Positions 18,716 through 27,458 of a stretch of DNA of 64,000 nucleotides are shown one piece after another. The stretch covers positions 1 to 64,000 of the forward strand of contig NZ_JALKCU010000008.1 in the NCBI RefSeq assembly GCF_023540835.1, read 5' to 3'. The notes beneath the pieces are model-generated. The model did no database searches, had not been told where the DNA came from, and saw only the letters and a program-made list of their open reading frames with translations. How positions within the stretch are numbered: position 1 is the stretch's first letter; each line of letters begins with the position of its first letter. Made by a program: the position numbers and the translations under genes. This stretch comes from Marivivens geojensis (GTDB lineage Bacteria > Pseudomonadota > Alphaproteobacteria > Rhodobacterales > Rhodobacteraceae).

Positions 18716-20263
18716 ATGAGCGATACGACACAAACTGGTGCCAAAGGCACTGCCCTAGGCAAGGTGGATAAACCTCTTTTTGCCATTACAGGCGGATTTA
18801 TCCTTCTTTTCTGTGCTTGGGCACTTTTTGACCTCGATGGCCTGTCGGCCATGGTCGATGCCGGCTTTAACTGGTCTGCGAAGTACTTTGGTCTGTATTG
18901 GCAAGTGTTGCTGCTAGCGACGTTCCTGATCGGCTTGGTCCTATGTGTCCTCCCAGGTGGGCGCGCTGTCCTTGGCAATCTGGATAAGCCCGAATTCACG
19001 AGCTTCCAATGGGGTTCGATGATCATGTGTACGCTGCTTGCGGGTGGCGGTGTGTTCTGGGCAGCGGGTGAACCAATTGCGCACTATCTTTGGACGCCGC
19101 CACTCTTTGGTGACCTGAGTGCCGACGAAACCGCACGGACCAATGCTGCGTTGGCGCAGGCCTACCTGCATTGGGGTTTCCTTGCATGGGCGATCCTTGG
19201 TGCTCTCACGACCGTCATGATGATGCACTATCACTATGACAAAGGTCTGCCGCTTGCACCGCGCACGCTGCTGTATCCAGTGTTCAAGGACAAAGCGATC
19301 AATGGTCCAATCGGTCTCATCGCGGATGCGTCCTGCATTATCGCTGTTGTCGCTGGTACCGTTGGTCCGATCGGCTTTCTTGGCCTGCAGATGTCTTACG
19401 GCCTGAATGCTCTGTTCGGCATCCCTGACACATTGGCAACTCAAGCCATCATGATCCTCGGGTTGGCTGGAATCTATACAGTTTCCGCAATCTCGGGTCT
19501 GAACAAAGGCATCCAGCTTCTGTCAAAGTTCAATGTCATTCTGGCGTTCGCACTGATGGCGTTCATGCTGGTCTTTGGCCCGACATCTTCGATCCTTACG
19601 GGTTTTGCTGGTGGCATGGGCACCTATCTCACGAACTTCTTCGACATGGCTATGTTCCGCGGTGACGCTGGTCTCTTTGGTGAACCGGGTTGGTTGGGCT
19701 GGTGGACCGTGTTCTTCTGGGGCTGGTTCCTAGGCTACGGACCACTGATGGCGATCTTTATTGCAAAGATTAGTCGTGGCCGTTCGATCCGTTCGATCAT
19801 CATTCTTCTCGCAATCATCGCGCCGATCATCACGAACTTCTGGTTCACGATTATTGGTGGCAGCGGTATTGCGCTGGAACAGGCAAACCCCGGAGTAATC
19901 TCTGGTCCGTTCGAAGGCTTTAACCTGCCTGCCGGTCTGCTCGCGATCACTCAGGCGATGCCTATGGGCTTTATCCTGTCGCTGTTGTTCCTCGTTCTCA
20001 CGATGATTTTCGTGGCTACCACGTCGGACTCCATGAGCTTTGTGATCGCTGCTTCGATGTCGGACGAGAACCCGTCGGCTGCACTCCGCGCGTTTTGGGG
20101 GATCGCCATGGCCGTGATGGCCCTGATCTTGATCGGAACAGGCGGTGGCGGCGTTGGTAAACTCCAGAGCTTCATCGTTGTGACAGCGGTTCCTGTATCG
20201 TTGGTATTGCTGCCATCACTGTGGGACGCGCTACGCATCACATTGGCCCTCGGCCGCAAATAA
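18716..20263 (+). CDS. BCCT family transporter
   Basis: 515 residues with about 12 hydrophobic helices, preceded by GGGAGGAA. The sequence has the betaine/choline/carnitine transporter pattern, including the family motif region around WTVFFWGWFLGYGP and a serine/threonine-rich FVATTSDSMSF segment. These carriers bring quaternary or zwitterionic amines across the inner membrane, driven by sodium or protons or by exchange. It lacks the long N- and C-terminal tails of osmotically regulated BetP, which fits a catabolic uptake role together with the dehydrogenase and the M19 protein. The substrate is unknown. Confidence 0.93.
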   Translation: MSDTTQTGAKGTALGKVDKPLFAITGGFILLFCAWALFDLDGLSAMVDAGFNWSAKYFGLYWQVLLLATFLIGLVLCVLPGGRAVLGNLDKPEFTSFQWGSMIMCTLLAGGGVFWAAGEPIAHYLWTPPLFGDLSADETARTNAALAQAYLHWGFLAWAILGALTTVMMMHYHYDKGLPLAPRTLLYPVFKDKAINGPIGLIADASCIIAVVAGTVGPIGFLGLQMSYGLNALFGIPDTLATQAIMILGLAGIYTVSAISGLNKGIQLLSKFNVILAFALMAFMLVFGPTSSILTGFAGGMGTYLTNFFDMAMFRGDAGLFGEPGWLGWWTVFFWGWFLGYGPLMAIFIAKISRGRSIRSIIILLAIIAPIITNFWFTIIGGSGIALEQANPGVISGPFEGFNLPAGLLAITQAMPMGFILSLLFLVLTMIFVATTSDSMSFVIAASMSDENPSAALRAFWGIAMAVMALILIGTGGGGVGKLQSFIVVTAVPVSLVLLPSLWDALRITLALGRK

Positions 20264-20270
20264 CTCCCCC

Positions 20271-20320
20271 ATCGGGGGCGGTAGCCCTATACTATCTCTA
20301 CCGCCCCCGATCCCTTTTTT
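20271..20320 (+). terminator. Strong intrinsic terminator after the BCCT gene
   Basis: A perfect 14-bp stem (20271-20284 with 20298-20311, GC-rich in the middle) with a 13-base loop is followed by CCC and six T residues at 20315-20320. It separates the transporter gene from the next pair of genes, so these are at least partly transcribed on their own. Confidence 0.93.
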
Positions 20321-20333
20321 CGAATAGGATCAA

Positions 20334-22010
20334 ATGATGGTACACGCGACTGAACATTCTCCGAGGACGCCGGAAGAGTTCTACCGGAGCCCAGATCAGG
20401 TCATGCGTTTGTCACGTATGGGAAGCGCGCACCCGATGCGACTGTCGTTCCTGCGCGTCCTCATGCGCCGCGTCGAAGCCGAAGGTTGGGTGTTCGATCG
20501 GCACGTTTGGGATGTGGATGCCAAGGGTGTTGGTCGCGCTGTTTACTGTGCCCATGGTCCTGTTCGCACCTATTCACTCGTCGCGTTTTCCCATGATTTG
20601 CCTCCTGAAATGCGGTCTGATCGTGTCATTGCGACTGCATGGGACGCGACATTTGCGCTCTTTGACGGTGTGCCAACTTCGGAAGATCTGGATCGTTTGC
20701 AATCAAATGTGCCCTATCAAGAGGCAGGTCGGATCACCGACCGCGAACTTTCATTGAGCCGCGCAAACCGATCTGTTCGTCTTTTTGAACATGTCGTCGA
20801 TGCGCTGGCGCAAGGGGTTCAGCCTGACGCAGAAGAGATCGACGCTGTCGGATACTTGATGCGGACAACTGCGGTATATGGTTCCGGCAAGTTCGGTGCA
20901 GCGGACAGGGCCTCAATTGCAGGGCGACCTGAGCTTTCAGCGCCATTTCAAGCAGAGATGCTATCGGTATGGCTCACACGCTGGTTTACGATTGATATCG
21001 TCAATCACCTCGCACGATCTAAAGGCGGCGAACGTGCGGTAGCTCTCGATATGGACCTATGCCGTCGTTTAGGCGTTGGCAATTCGACAGGGCTCGGTAT
21101 GGCACCGTTTTTGGTGCGCCACCCGATCCTTATCAACAATTGGATGTTTGCGCGCGAAGAGGCGCTTGCGCGGGTCAGATCCTTGGCATCTGCGACTGAG
21201 AAGACCAAGTCAGATTTTCATAGGGCGCTCGATGCAGCGGTTGAAAATGCCCGAACTTGGAAGTCCTCGCATCCGATCCAAGTTACGAAATTAGAAGATC
21301 TTCGACGTGACTTGGCTCTTATCAAAACGCACCTTGAGATATGGCCTAACGGTGACCTGCCTTGGAACGACCTTTGGCTTTGGGCTGAGAAAACCCTTAG
21401 TGAGGAAGGACAAGAGGCGCTGGTCTCGATCATGCTGGAGCCACATGGCGATCTTATTGATGGCCTTGCCGATTGTATGAGCGCTGATGAACGCGCACAG
21501 TTTCGGATCGATGGTGCGGTATCCGTTCAGTCGCAGTTGGAGATATTGAAAAAGCACTATGCATGGGCGCTGGAAATCGATTTCGATCAAGAAGACCAAG
21601 CTGCGCAGTTCTGGTACGTCTCGGAAGAAAAACTTGAGCCGCGACTGGGCGAACGTTTTGCGGAAGAGGGGGCTGACCTTGAACAGCCACTTTGCGTCGC
21701 ACGTCTAGCTAAATCTCTCTATAGCGCCTTAGAGGCATGGTCGCCTTCCGCGCCTGTCGCTGAGTTTTTGTTGGCGCATCCTGAGCATCGTCTGATGGTG
21801 CGCCGCGCTCAACAGGCCCCCAAGCATCCTTATGCTGAAGTGCGCGACAATCTTATTGCCCGCGACATGCTCCCGATTGACCTGATGCGGTGTAAACTGG
21901 CGTTTTTCGGTGCCACTCACTTTGACCCGCGATCTGATAAATGGGTTCGCATCAGCCTGTTCAGTGGCGCGCCATATCCATTCGAAGTAAATGCGGGGGG
22001 AGCAGCATGA
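20334..22010 (+). CDS. Conserved hypothetical protein of the BCCT/DUF3726 cluster
   Basis: 558 residues (ATG 20334 or 20337), after AGGA. The protein is soluble and rich in acidic and aromatic residues, and contains YGSGKFGAADR at about residue 180 and NSTGLGMAPFL at about 250. These look like conserved glycine-rich loops but not a standard P-loop. No known domain is recognised. The stop overlaps the DUF3726 gene start, so the two are coupled. I recall similar pairs in other Rhodobacterales and Rhizobiales beside ALDH/M19/BCCT genes. That suggests an enzyme of the same pathway, function unknown. Confidence 0.75.
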   Translation: MMVHATEHSPRTPEEFYRSPDQVMRLSRMGSAHPMRLSFLRVLMRRVEAEGWVFDRHVWDVDAKGVGRAVYCAHGPVRTYSLVAFSHDLPPEMRSDRVIATAWDATFALFDGVPTSEDLDRLQSNVPYQEAGRITDRELSLSRANRSVRLFEHVVDALAQGVQPDAEEIDAVGYLMRTTAVYGSGKFGAADRASIAGRPELSAPFQAEMLSVWLTRWFTIDIVNHLARSKGGERAVALDMDLCRRLGVGNSTGLGMAPFLVRHPILINNWMFAREEALARVRSLASATEKTKSDFHRALDAAVENARTWKSSHPIQVTKLEDLRRDLALIKTHLEIWPNGDLPWNDLWLWAEKTLSEEGQEALVSIMLEPHGDLIDGLADCMSADERAQFRIDGAVSVQSQLEILKKHYAWALEIDFDQEDQAAQFWYVSEEKLEPRLGERFAEEGADLEQPLCVARLAKSLYSALEAWSPSAPVAEFLLAHPEHRLMVRRAQQAPKHPYAEVRDNLIARDMLPIDLMRCKLAFFGATHFDPRSDKWVRISLFSGAPYPFEVNAGGAA

Positions 22011-22708
22011 ACATGTCTGAAGCTACTGAATTCATGTCGGCAACCGCCCATGCTCCGATCGGTGTCCGGTTGAGCCGCACAGAGACAGAGACACTTTGCT
22101 ACAAAGCAACACGCGGCGCTGGATATAGTTGGGGTATAGCCGAGGAAGCTGCGAACGCCGTTGGCTGGCTGTGTGCGAATGGCATCGACGGGACAGCAGT
22201 CCTATTGGCTGCGATCGTTGCCCCAACAGTCAATGCGCCAGACACGTCCAACGATTTTTGGATCAGCTCAGACGGAAAACCTCTTTGCCCGCTGATGACT
22301 GGTGCCGCACTGTCAGATTTCGCGACGTCTATTTTCGCGACGAACGATGATCATCTTCAGGTTGGTCCGGTTCGGCAGCCGGTGCTGCTCCTCCCGTTTA
22401 TGTCTCAATGTGCAGCAACGATGGGCGGTTCTATTGCTATCGAATGGGATGGGCGAAAACTGGTGGTGGGCAACGGTATAAAAATCGATGCTGAGACCTT
22501 ATCTGCCTTCTTATCTGCATCCGTTGCGACGATCAGCCTGAGCCTATCTGGCGACCTATTTGACCCCGACAGCACGATGACTTCGTTTGCTTTGGCATCC
22601 CCACATACGATAGCCGCGCTCGATGCTTTGGCAATGCGTACAACCGTTCCGGCCACCGAACAGTCTCGTAACAGAGGTGCTGGTGCAGGAATCTCTGATA
22701 ACGATTAA
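22007..22708 (+). CDS. DUF3726 family protein
   Basis: 233 residues from ATG 22007, overlapping the previous stop (ATGA). The N-terminal segment LSRTETETLCYKATRGAGYS followed by WGIAEEAANAVGWL matches the DUF3726 pattern as I know it. No catalytic motif or membrane segment is seen. It always seems to accompany the preceding large protein, which suggests a subunit or chaperone relation. Function unknown. Confidence 0.78.
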   Translation: MNMSEATEFMSATAHAPIGVRLSRTETETLCYKATRGAGYSWGIAEEAANAVGWLCANGIDGTAVLLAAIVAPTVNAPDTSNDFWISSDGKPLCPLMTGAALSDFATSIFATNDDHLQVGPVRQPVLLLPFMSQCAATMGGSIAIEWDGRKLVVGNGIKIDAETLSAFLSASVATISLSLSGDLFDPDSTMTSFALASPHTIAALDALAMRTTVPATEQSRNRGAGAGISDND

Positions 22709-22718
22709 AGGAAGATCA

Positions 22719-23075
22719 ATGACCCTCTCGCGACTTAATCCCGGCCCTCGAATGAGCGAAGCTGTCACCATTGGTGATGTTGTCTTCTTGGCTGGCCAGA
22801 TTCCGACCACGCTGACCGGCGATATCACAGTGCAGACCCGTGAAGTTTTGGCCGAGATGGATGCCGTCATGGCAGAGCTTGGCGGATCTAAAGCAGATAT
22901 TGCCTCTGTTCAGGTCTGGCTGACTGATATGGCTGACTTCCAGGGAATGAACGCCGTCTGGGATGAATGGGTTGATAAGGAAAATCCACCAGCGCGCGCG
23001 ACCTGTGGCGTAGCCCTTGCTCGACCCGGAATGCGGGTAGAGATGGTTGCTGTAGCGCGCAATCCAAAGGCTTGA
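22719..23075 (+). CDS. RidA family (YjgF/YER057c/UK114) protein
   Basis: 118 residues from ATG 22719, with AAAGGAAG directly upstream. GDVVFLAGQIP, the trimer-interface pattern AVMAELGGSK.ADIASVQVWL and the C-terminal PPARATCGVALARPGMRVEM stretch are typical. The arginine in PARAT is the conserved carboxylate-binding residue. RidA-type enzymes hydrolyse reactive enamines and imines to keto compounds and ammonia. In this cluster it would handle an imine formed when an amine substrate is oxidised. It ends at a hairpin terminator. Confidence 0.9.
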   Translation: MTLSRLNPGPRMSEAVTIGDVVFLAGQIPTTLTGDITVQTREVLAEMDAVMAELGGSKADIASVQVWLTDMADFQGMNAVWDEWVDKENPPARATCGVALARPGMRVEMVAVARNPKA

Positions 23076-23086
23076 AGAAAATGAAC

Positions 23087-23119
23087 GCCGTCCGCTTTCA
23101 ATGTGGGCGGCTATTCCTT
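23087..23119 (+). terminator. Hairpin terminator after ridA-like gene
   Basis: GCCGTCCGC (23087-23095) pairs with GTGGGCGGC (23103-23111), with two G-T pairs, and is followed by TATTCCTTTTG. It is a moderate intrinsic terminator closing the metabolic cluster just before the prophage. Confidence 0.6.
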
Positions 23120-23314
23120 TTGTGCTTTGTCAGACCCACCAGTCTCAGCGTGGAGTCAGGTTCGGAATGCGGAACTGGAAGCGCAACCATGTATGGCGCA
23201 CAACCGCTCTAGCAAATGCCGCCTTCCACGCTTCGATGATCTAAAGTAGCGCGCACGTTGAACGGTATTGCTTAACGGCCGCACAAGTTTTTTTGAGAGC
23301 CACTATTGGTGCAG

Positions 23315-23328
23315 CGAATGTCCGCTTC
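23315..23328 (-). repeat. Dispersed 14-bp repeat, copy 2 (inverted)
   Basis: A perfect inverted copy of the 14-base sequence at 4398-4411, located in the gap between the metabolic cluster and the prophage recombinase module. The left prophage border must lie in this gap (23076-23334) or very near it. No att core could be defined because the right border is outside the window. Confidence 0.4.
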
Positions 23329-23334
23329 CCGCTC

Positions 23335-23721
23335 TTACTCCCCAAATACCACCTCTTCCTGCTTTTCCCAACTCGCCGTCACCAAATCCGTCATCTCCCG
23401 TATAGTAATACTCGGAACCTCCCGCCCGTAAATGAGCCTCCGGAGAACCTCGGGCGCAAGATAGGTCAGCCGTAAATGCCGGGTGACATAGCGCTCATGA
23501 TTTCCGATGGCGGCCGCAAGATCCTTCGCGGTCTCAAATTCACCGGAGTCGAGCCTACGCCGCCATGACCAAGCAAGCCCAACTGCGCGGAGAAGGTTGC
23601 GACACTCACCCGCTTCCGCGGGTTCCTGAGTGATGTTGTCCGGTGGAACGATCCTCGGGCGCCCGTTGCGCTTCCGAATGGTGAGGGGGACAAAGATTTG
23701 GATGCTGTCAGGAGTGGTCAT
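23335..23721 (-). CDS. Hypothetical protein of the recombinase module, ParB-like HTH
   Basis: 128 residues from ATG 23721, starting two bases after the recombinase stop. The C-terminal half (TAKDLAAAIGNHERYVTRHL followed by RLTYLAPEVLRRL) resembles the helix-turn-helix of ParB/KorB proteins. Genes of this type regularly follow serine recombinase/DUF2924 genes in alphaproteobacterial islands. It may help recombination or regulate the module. Function not established. Confidence 0.7.
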   Translation of the reverse strand: MTTPDSIQIFVPLTIRKRNGRPRIVPPDNITQEPAEAGECRNLLRAVGLAWSWRRRLDSGEFETAKDLAAAIGNHERYVTRHLRLTYLAPEVLRRLIYGREVPSITIREMTDLVTASWEKQEEVVFGE

Positions 23722-23723
23722 GA

Positions 23724-25049
23724 TCAAGCGGCCTCCTCGTTGGTGGGGGTGATCAGATCTTGAATAACCCCGCCGATGGCCTCGGTGCGGACATCGATGA
23801 CAAGGCCTTGGGCGGTAACCGTGACGCGTCGGAGCAAGAGCTGCGCGATGCGCGCCTGTTCAAGCGGGAAGAGCTTCCCCCAAAGTTCATCGAAATCTTG
23901 CAGGGCTGCAACCACGTCGCGCTCATCGATGGAAGCTGACAGGCTCTTCAAACTTGCGAGGGTATGTGCGGCGGTTTCCGGCGCGCGTAACACTTTGTGG
24001 ATTTGGGATAGAACGGCGCTTTCCAAAGTGTCGGCGGAGAGGCGCTTGGGCGCACCATCATCCACGACGTCGCGGTCCTTAATTTTGTCCATCGACACAT
24101 AGTAGCGATACCAGCGATTGCCTTTGAGTGTCCCACTTGGTGTCATGGAAACGCCCGAGGCTGTGAAGACTAGACCTTTGAGAAGAGCAGGGGTGCGACC
24201 GCGACTGTTATCGCCACGTTCGCGAGGACTGCGCTGCATGATCGAGCGGACTTTATCCCAAAGCTCTTGAGATATAATGGCCTCATGTTCCCCTGGGTAG
24301 GAGACACCCTTATGAACCGCTTCGCCGAGGTACACGCGATTTTTGAGGATGCGATAAATGTATCCTTTGTCATTCAGCATTCCGCGTTTTGTCTGAAACC
24401 CTTCAGCACGGAGTTCGCGGGCAAGATGGGAGGCTGAACCCAATTGAACGAAGCGCTCAAAGATCTGGCGAACGGCTTTCGCCTCGTCTGGGTTGATGAC
24501 CAGTTTGCGGTTTTTGACGTCATAGCCATGGGGGACGCAGCCGCCCATCCATATGCCCTTTTTGCGCGATGCGGCGACTTTGTCTCGAATCCGCTCGGCA
24601 GTCACTTCTCGTTCGAATTGTGCAAAACTGAGAAGGATATTGAGGGTGAGGCGGCCCATAGATGTTGTTGTGTTGAAACTTTGGGTCACTGAAATAAAGG
24701 TGACATTGTTGCGGTCGAAGACTTCGACGAGCTTTGAGAAGTCCATGAGGGAGCGACTGAGGCGGTCGATTTTATAGACGACGACCACATCAATGAGACC
24801 GTCTTCCACATCCTCGAGAAGTTGGTTGAGGGCGGGGCGATCAAGGGTCCCCCCGGAAATCCCACCGTCATCATATTGCTCTCGCAGGGCCACCCAGCCC
24901 TCAGAGCGTTGACTTGCGATATAGGCCTCGCAGGCCTCGCGTTGGGCGTGAAGACTGTTGAACTCTTGCTCCAGCCCTTCTTCGCTCGATTTGCGGGTAT
25001 AGATGGCGCAGCGCAGTTTGCGTGGTGGTTTGGCGGATGAGTTGGTCAT
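23724..25049 (-). CDS. Large serine recombinase
   Basis: 441 residues. The N-terminal resolvase domain has the nucleophile Ser21 in YTRKSS, the YDDGGISGGTLDRP loop and KIDRLSRSL. It is followed by the recombinase domain (GCVPHGYDV, then RILKNRVYLGE). The zinc-ribbon region is present only as a cysteine-free variant (GLVFTASGVSMTPSG) and ends RYYVS. The C-terminal coiled-coil part is short. These enzymes integrate and excise prophages or islands without a tRNA target. It is the likely integrase of the prophage that follows and overlaps the DUF2924 gene by 4 bases. Confidence 0.92.
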   Translation of the reverse strand: MTNSSAKPPRKLRCAIYTRKSSEEGLEQEFNSLHAQREACEAYIASQRSEGWVALREQYDDGGISGGTLDRPALNQLLEDVEDGLIDVVVVYKIDRLSRSLMDFSKLVEVFDRNNVTFISVTQSFNTTTSMGRLTLNILLSFAQFEREVTAERIRDKVAASRKKGIWMGGCVPHGYDVKNRKLVINPDEAKAVRQIFERFVQLGSASHLARELRAEGFQTKRGMLNDKGYIYRILKNRVYLGEAVHKGVSYPGEHEAIISQELWDKVRSIMQRSPRERGDNSRGRTPALLKGLVFTASGVSMTPSGTLKGNRWYRYYVSMDKIKDRDVVDDGAPKRLSADTLESAVLSQIHKVLRAPETAAHTLASLKSLSASIDERDVVAALQDFDELWGKLFPLEQARIAQLLLRRVTVTAQGLVIDVRTEAIGGVIQDLITPTNEEAA

Positions 25050-25543
25050 GATTTACCTCCAGTGCGGTCGCCCAGGCCGAAGAAGCGATAGCCGTTCCAG
25101 TTCGAGCCGGTGATGGCGCGGGCGATGGCGGAGAGCGATTTGTAGGGACGGCCCTGCCACTCAAAGCCGGACTTAAGGACCGTCACTTCCTGTTCGACGC
25201 CCTCCCAATTGCGAATGAGTTTGGTGCCAGGGTGAGGGTTGCGGGGGTCTGTGATTTGACGACGTTTGCTGCCTAGCCCTTCGACCTCGTCTGCAAGGGC
25301 ATCGAGGAGGCGCCGGGTTTGGCGGTCGATGCCACCGTAGGCCAGTTCTTGGATGCGATAGGCGAGACGATGCTCGAGGTTGGCTCGGGAGTAGGGCGGG
25401 GGTGTCTCGTCAAACAGATCGCGCCATTGTTTTTTCAACTCAGCGATGGGCAATTTGGGGATCGCTTGTAAGCGCGCCAGGATGGAGCGATCGAGATCTG
25501 GGGCTTGGCCCCGCTTTGGTGGTGAGAGTTTAGGCTGTTTCAT
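25046..25543 (-). CDS. DUF2924 family protein
   Basis: 165 residues from ATG 25543 (MKQPKLSPPKRG). The core LPIAELKKQWRDLF, the RANLEHRLAYRIQELAYGG segment and the C-terminal FEWQGRPYKSLSAIARAITG and WNGYRFFGL are typical of DUF2924. This is a small protein nearly always encoded directly before a large serine recombinase. It is likely a recombination-associated DNA-binding protein, but its function is unproven. The longer frame to 25612 is rejected because the upstream gene overlaps there. Confidence 0.88.
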   Translation of the reverse strand: MKQPKLSPPKRGQAPDLDRSILARLQAIPKLPIAELKKQWRDLFDETPPPYSRANLEHRLAYRIQELAYGGIDRQTRRLLDALADEVEGLGSKRRQITDPRNPHPGTKLIRNWEGVEQEVTVLKSGFEWQGRPYKSLSAIARAITGSNWNGYRFFGLGDRTGGKS

Positions 25544-25778
25544 GATCAGGGCCTCCGATGCGGATCCGGGTTCTCTGACGACTACTGCTCGAACGGGGCA
25601 GAACATCCACAAAACTGTCTCTGTGAATTGCAGATAAAGAACTGGACTTATCGTCTTTGAGACGCATCAGCCCGACGGCGAGAATATAGCCGAGTTCAGA
25701 GGCGCGAGCGGTGACGGACATGGTCTCAACGCATAGGGGATTGGGCCCAGAAACTGGGGTCTTTAGAATATCTGTCAT
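25530..25778 (-). CDS. Small conserved protein of the recombinase module
   Basis: 82 residues. The segment ARASELGYILAVGLMRLK is one I recall from short proteins placed upstream of DUF2924/recombinase genes in alphaproteobacterial islands. It overlaps the start of the DUF2924 gene by 14 bases. It has a basic, serine-rich C-terminus. Function unknown. It is probably the first gene of the minus-strand integration operon. Confidence 0.65.
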   Translation of the reverse strand: MTDILKTPVSGPNPLCVETMSVTARASELGYILAVGLMRLKDDKSSSLSAIHRDSFVDVLPRSSSSRQRTRIRIGGPDHETA

Positions 25779-26029
25779 TGGGGGTGCCTTATGGAGGTGG
25801 TGGCTCCTGTTTGAGACAGGTTTGTTACGGCGCGCAACCGTTCATTCCGCACTGCCGTGTCCTTGCGAAACCATGCGTATCTATGGGTAGGGAGGCCTGA
25901 CTAGGTCTTGGGGTTTGAGGCCTCATCGGGCCAGCCTGTGGACGAATTTTGAATAAGTAAATGTTAGACGGAATCGGGGAAATTGATGTAGAACATTTCA
26001 TGAACATGTGTGGGCAGGACGGAGGTAAA

Positions 26030-26713
26030 ATGATCATCGAAAAGGACTATTATTCACTGTCAGAAATCCTCAAACGCTGGTCGATACACGAAGACGATTT
26101 GATCTATTTGGCGGAAAACGATGAGGTCAGACTGTCTTTGCGTTTGTGCAATCTCTTCATGGAATTTGGGACCTATGAGGGAGATGACGAAGGGGCCTTG
26201 TTTCGGGTGGCGCAGAGCGAAGGACTTTACAGTGGATTGGTCGATCTTCGGGCGGATGATGTGTTTCATCTCTTTCGGTCGGGCGAGGCCTATTTGCAGG
26301 AGTTTAGACTGGGGGCGAACGGGTATGCGGCCCTCCCGGATACCCATGAGGGGCATTACGCGGTCATTGGAGATCTGCTGATGCGCCGATCGGTGAGAGA
26401 CCATTTTGAGGTGCGCAAAGGGTTTCATTCAGGGGAGCCTAAGGAGCCGGAGCGGACCTTCATCTCGGCCAATGGTTATCGAGAAATCCGCTATTGCGGT
26501 CAGTACTTCCAGTTTGGTCCGATCCAGGCGGAGGTGGTGCGGGTCTTGCATCATGCGACAGAGGTGGGGCAGCCCTGGCAAAACGGTAAACTGATCCTGT
26601 CCCAAGCGGGATCGCGCAGTTTAAAGATGTTGGATGTGTTTAAATCCAAACCAGGGTGGCGGGATCTGATTCAGTCGGATGGTCGCGGGAATTATCGCCT
26701 GCGTGCGGGCTGA
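26030..26713 (+). CDS. Hypothetical prophage protein, first early gene
   Basis: 227 residues from ATG 26030, with GGAGG at 26021-26025. The in-frame upstream ATG at 25961 lacks such a site. The N-terminus DYYSLSEILKRWSIHEDDLI resembles a small DNA-binding or MerR-like adaptor, and the C-terminal 70 residues (GPIQAEVVRVLHHATEVGQP, then KMLDVFKSKPGWRDLI) resemble a winged helix. It is divergent from the recombinase operon and could be the regulator that separates integration from early functions. This is inference. Confidence 0.7.
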   Translation: MIIEKDYYSLSEILKRWSIHEDDLIYLAENDEVRLSLRLCNLFMEFGTYEGDDEGALFRVAQSEGLYSGLVDLRADDVFHLFRSGEAYLQEFRLGANGYAALPDTHEGHYAVIGDLLMRRSVRDHFEVRKGFHSGEPKEPERTFISANGYREIRYCGQYFQFGPIQAEVVRVLHHATEVGQPWQNGKLILSQAGSRSLKMLDVFKSKPGWRDLIQSDGRGNYRLRAG

Positions 26714-26755
26714 TGGGGTGTGCTGACTGCGGGCTGCGGGATGCGCAGGAGGATG

Positions 26756-26790
26756 AGAGGGGGATGGTTGCGGGATGCGGCTCCCCCTCT
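26756..26790. other. Hairpin upstream of the early HTH gene
   Basis: AGAGGGGGA (26756-26764) is perfectly complementary to TCCCCCTCT (26782-26790), and the loop contains GCGGGATGCG, a sequence that recurs nearby. It lies in the 199-base gap between the first early gene and the HTH gene. It may be a terminator with a weak T-run or a regulatory hairpin. Confidence 0.45.
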
Positions 26791-26912
26791 TTGCGTGAAA
26801 GCCCTTTTAACTGACGTTTCGCGCATCCCACTCCGGATCCCCCTGCGCTCCCGACGACATCCCTCCGCAAAGTTTCGCATCCTCTCCTGGTCATCACGAG
26901 AGGATTTAAACG

Positions 26913-27122
26913 ATGCAAGGAAAGACCTGTTTTACACAAAAAGAGCTGGCCCGACGCTGGGCGATTTCTCACCGAACTTTAGAGCGCTGGCGTTGGACGG
27001 GTGAGGGCCCCTCCTTCATGAAACTAGGTGGCCGGGTGATCTACCGTTTGGAGGATATCGTGGCCTTTGAGCAGGCCTGTTTGCGCTCGAGCGAAGCAGA
27101 TCCTGAGACGCGGGTCGCATGA
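26913..27122 (+). CDS. Excisionase/MerR-type HTH protein
   Basis: 69 residues. FTQKELARRWAISHRTLERW, followed by GEGPSFMKLGGRVIYRLEDI, is the standard small winged-helix domain of excisionases and phage regulators. It is the first cistron of a tight early operon, and its stop overlaps the next ATG. Possible roles are excision factor of the serine recombinase (recombination directionality factor) or regulator of early genes. Confidence 0.85.
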   Translation: MQGKTCFTQKELARRWAISHRTLERWRWTGEGPSFMKLGGRVIYRLEDIVAFEQACLRSSEADPETRVA

Positions 27123-27433
27123 TGGTCCCGCAGGTCGAGGACGATCTTGGCTTCTGGGCGTGGCTGTCGATGGCCAAGCCGGGATCAGTGCTCAGCTATC
27201 ACCAGGGCTTTTTGGCGGTCGATACCTCACCACCGGTTTCAAAGCTGCTTCCGAGAGATCAAAGCCGATTGCGTTTGATTGCGGAGGCGGCCTGGTGTGC
27301 CTCAGAGAAGAACCTCGTTCATCTCGTGCAGTCCCGCTTGGGCCCGGACCACTTTGAGTACCGCGCCATCATCAGACCTCCAGAGACCTCCAAACCTACC
27401 CATCACCAAAGGCGACCCATTGAGGCCGCATAA
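27119..27433 (+). CDS. Hypothetical early prophage protein
   Basis: 104 residues, coupled to the HTH gene by ATGA. The middle reads YHQGFLAVDTSP and then a conserved-looking IAEAAWCASEKNLVHLVQSR segment, as in small phage proteins that I have seen beside replication genes. It may be a winged-helix protein. No function is assigned. Confidence 0.7.
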   Translation: MMVPQVEDDLGFWAWLSMAKPGSVLSYHQGFLAVDTSPPVSKLLPRDQSRLRLIAEAAWCASEKNLVHLVQSRLGPDHFEYRAIIRPPETSKPTHHQRRPIEAA

Positions 27434-27458
27434 TCGATTTTTCCCTGAAAGGACGACC

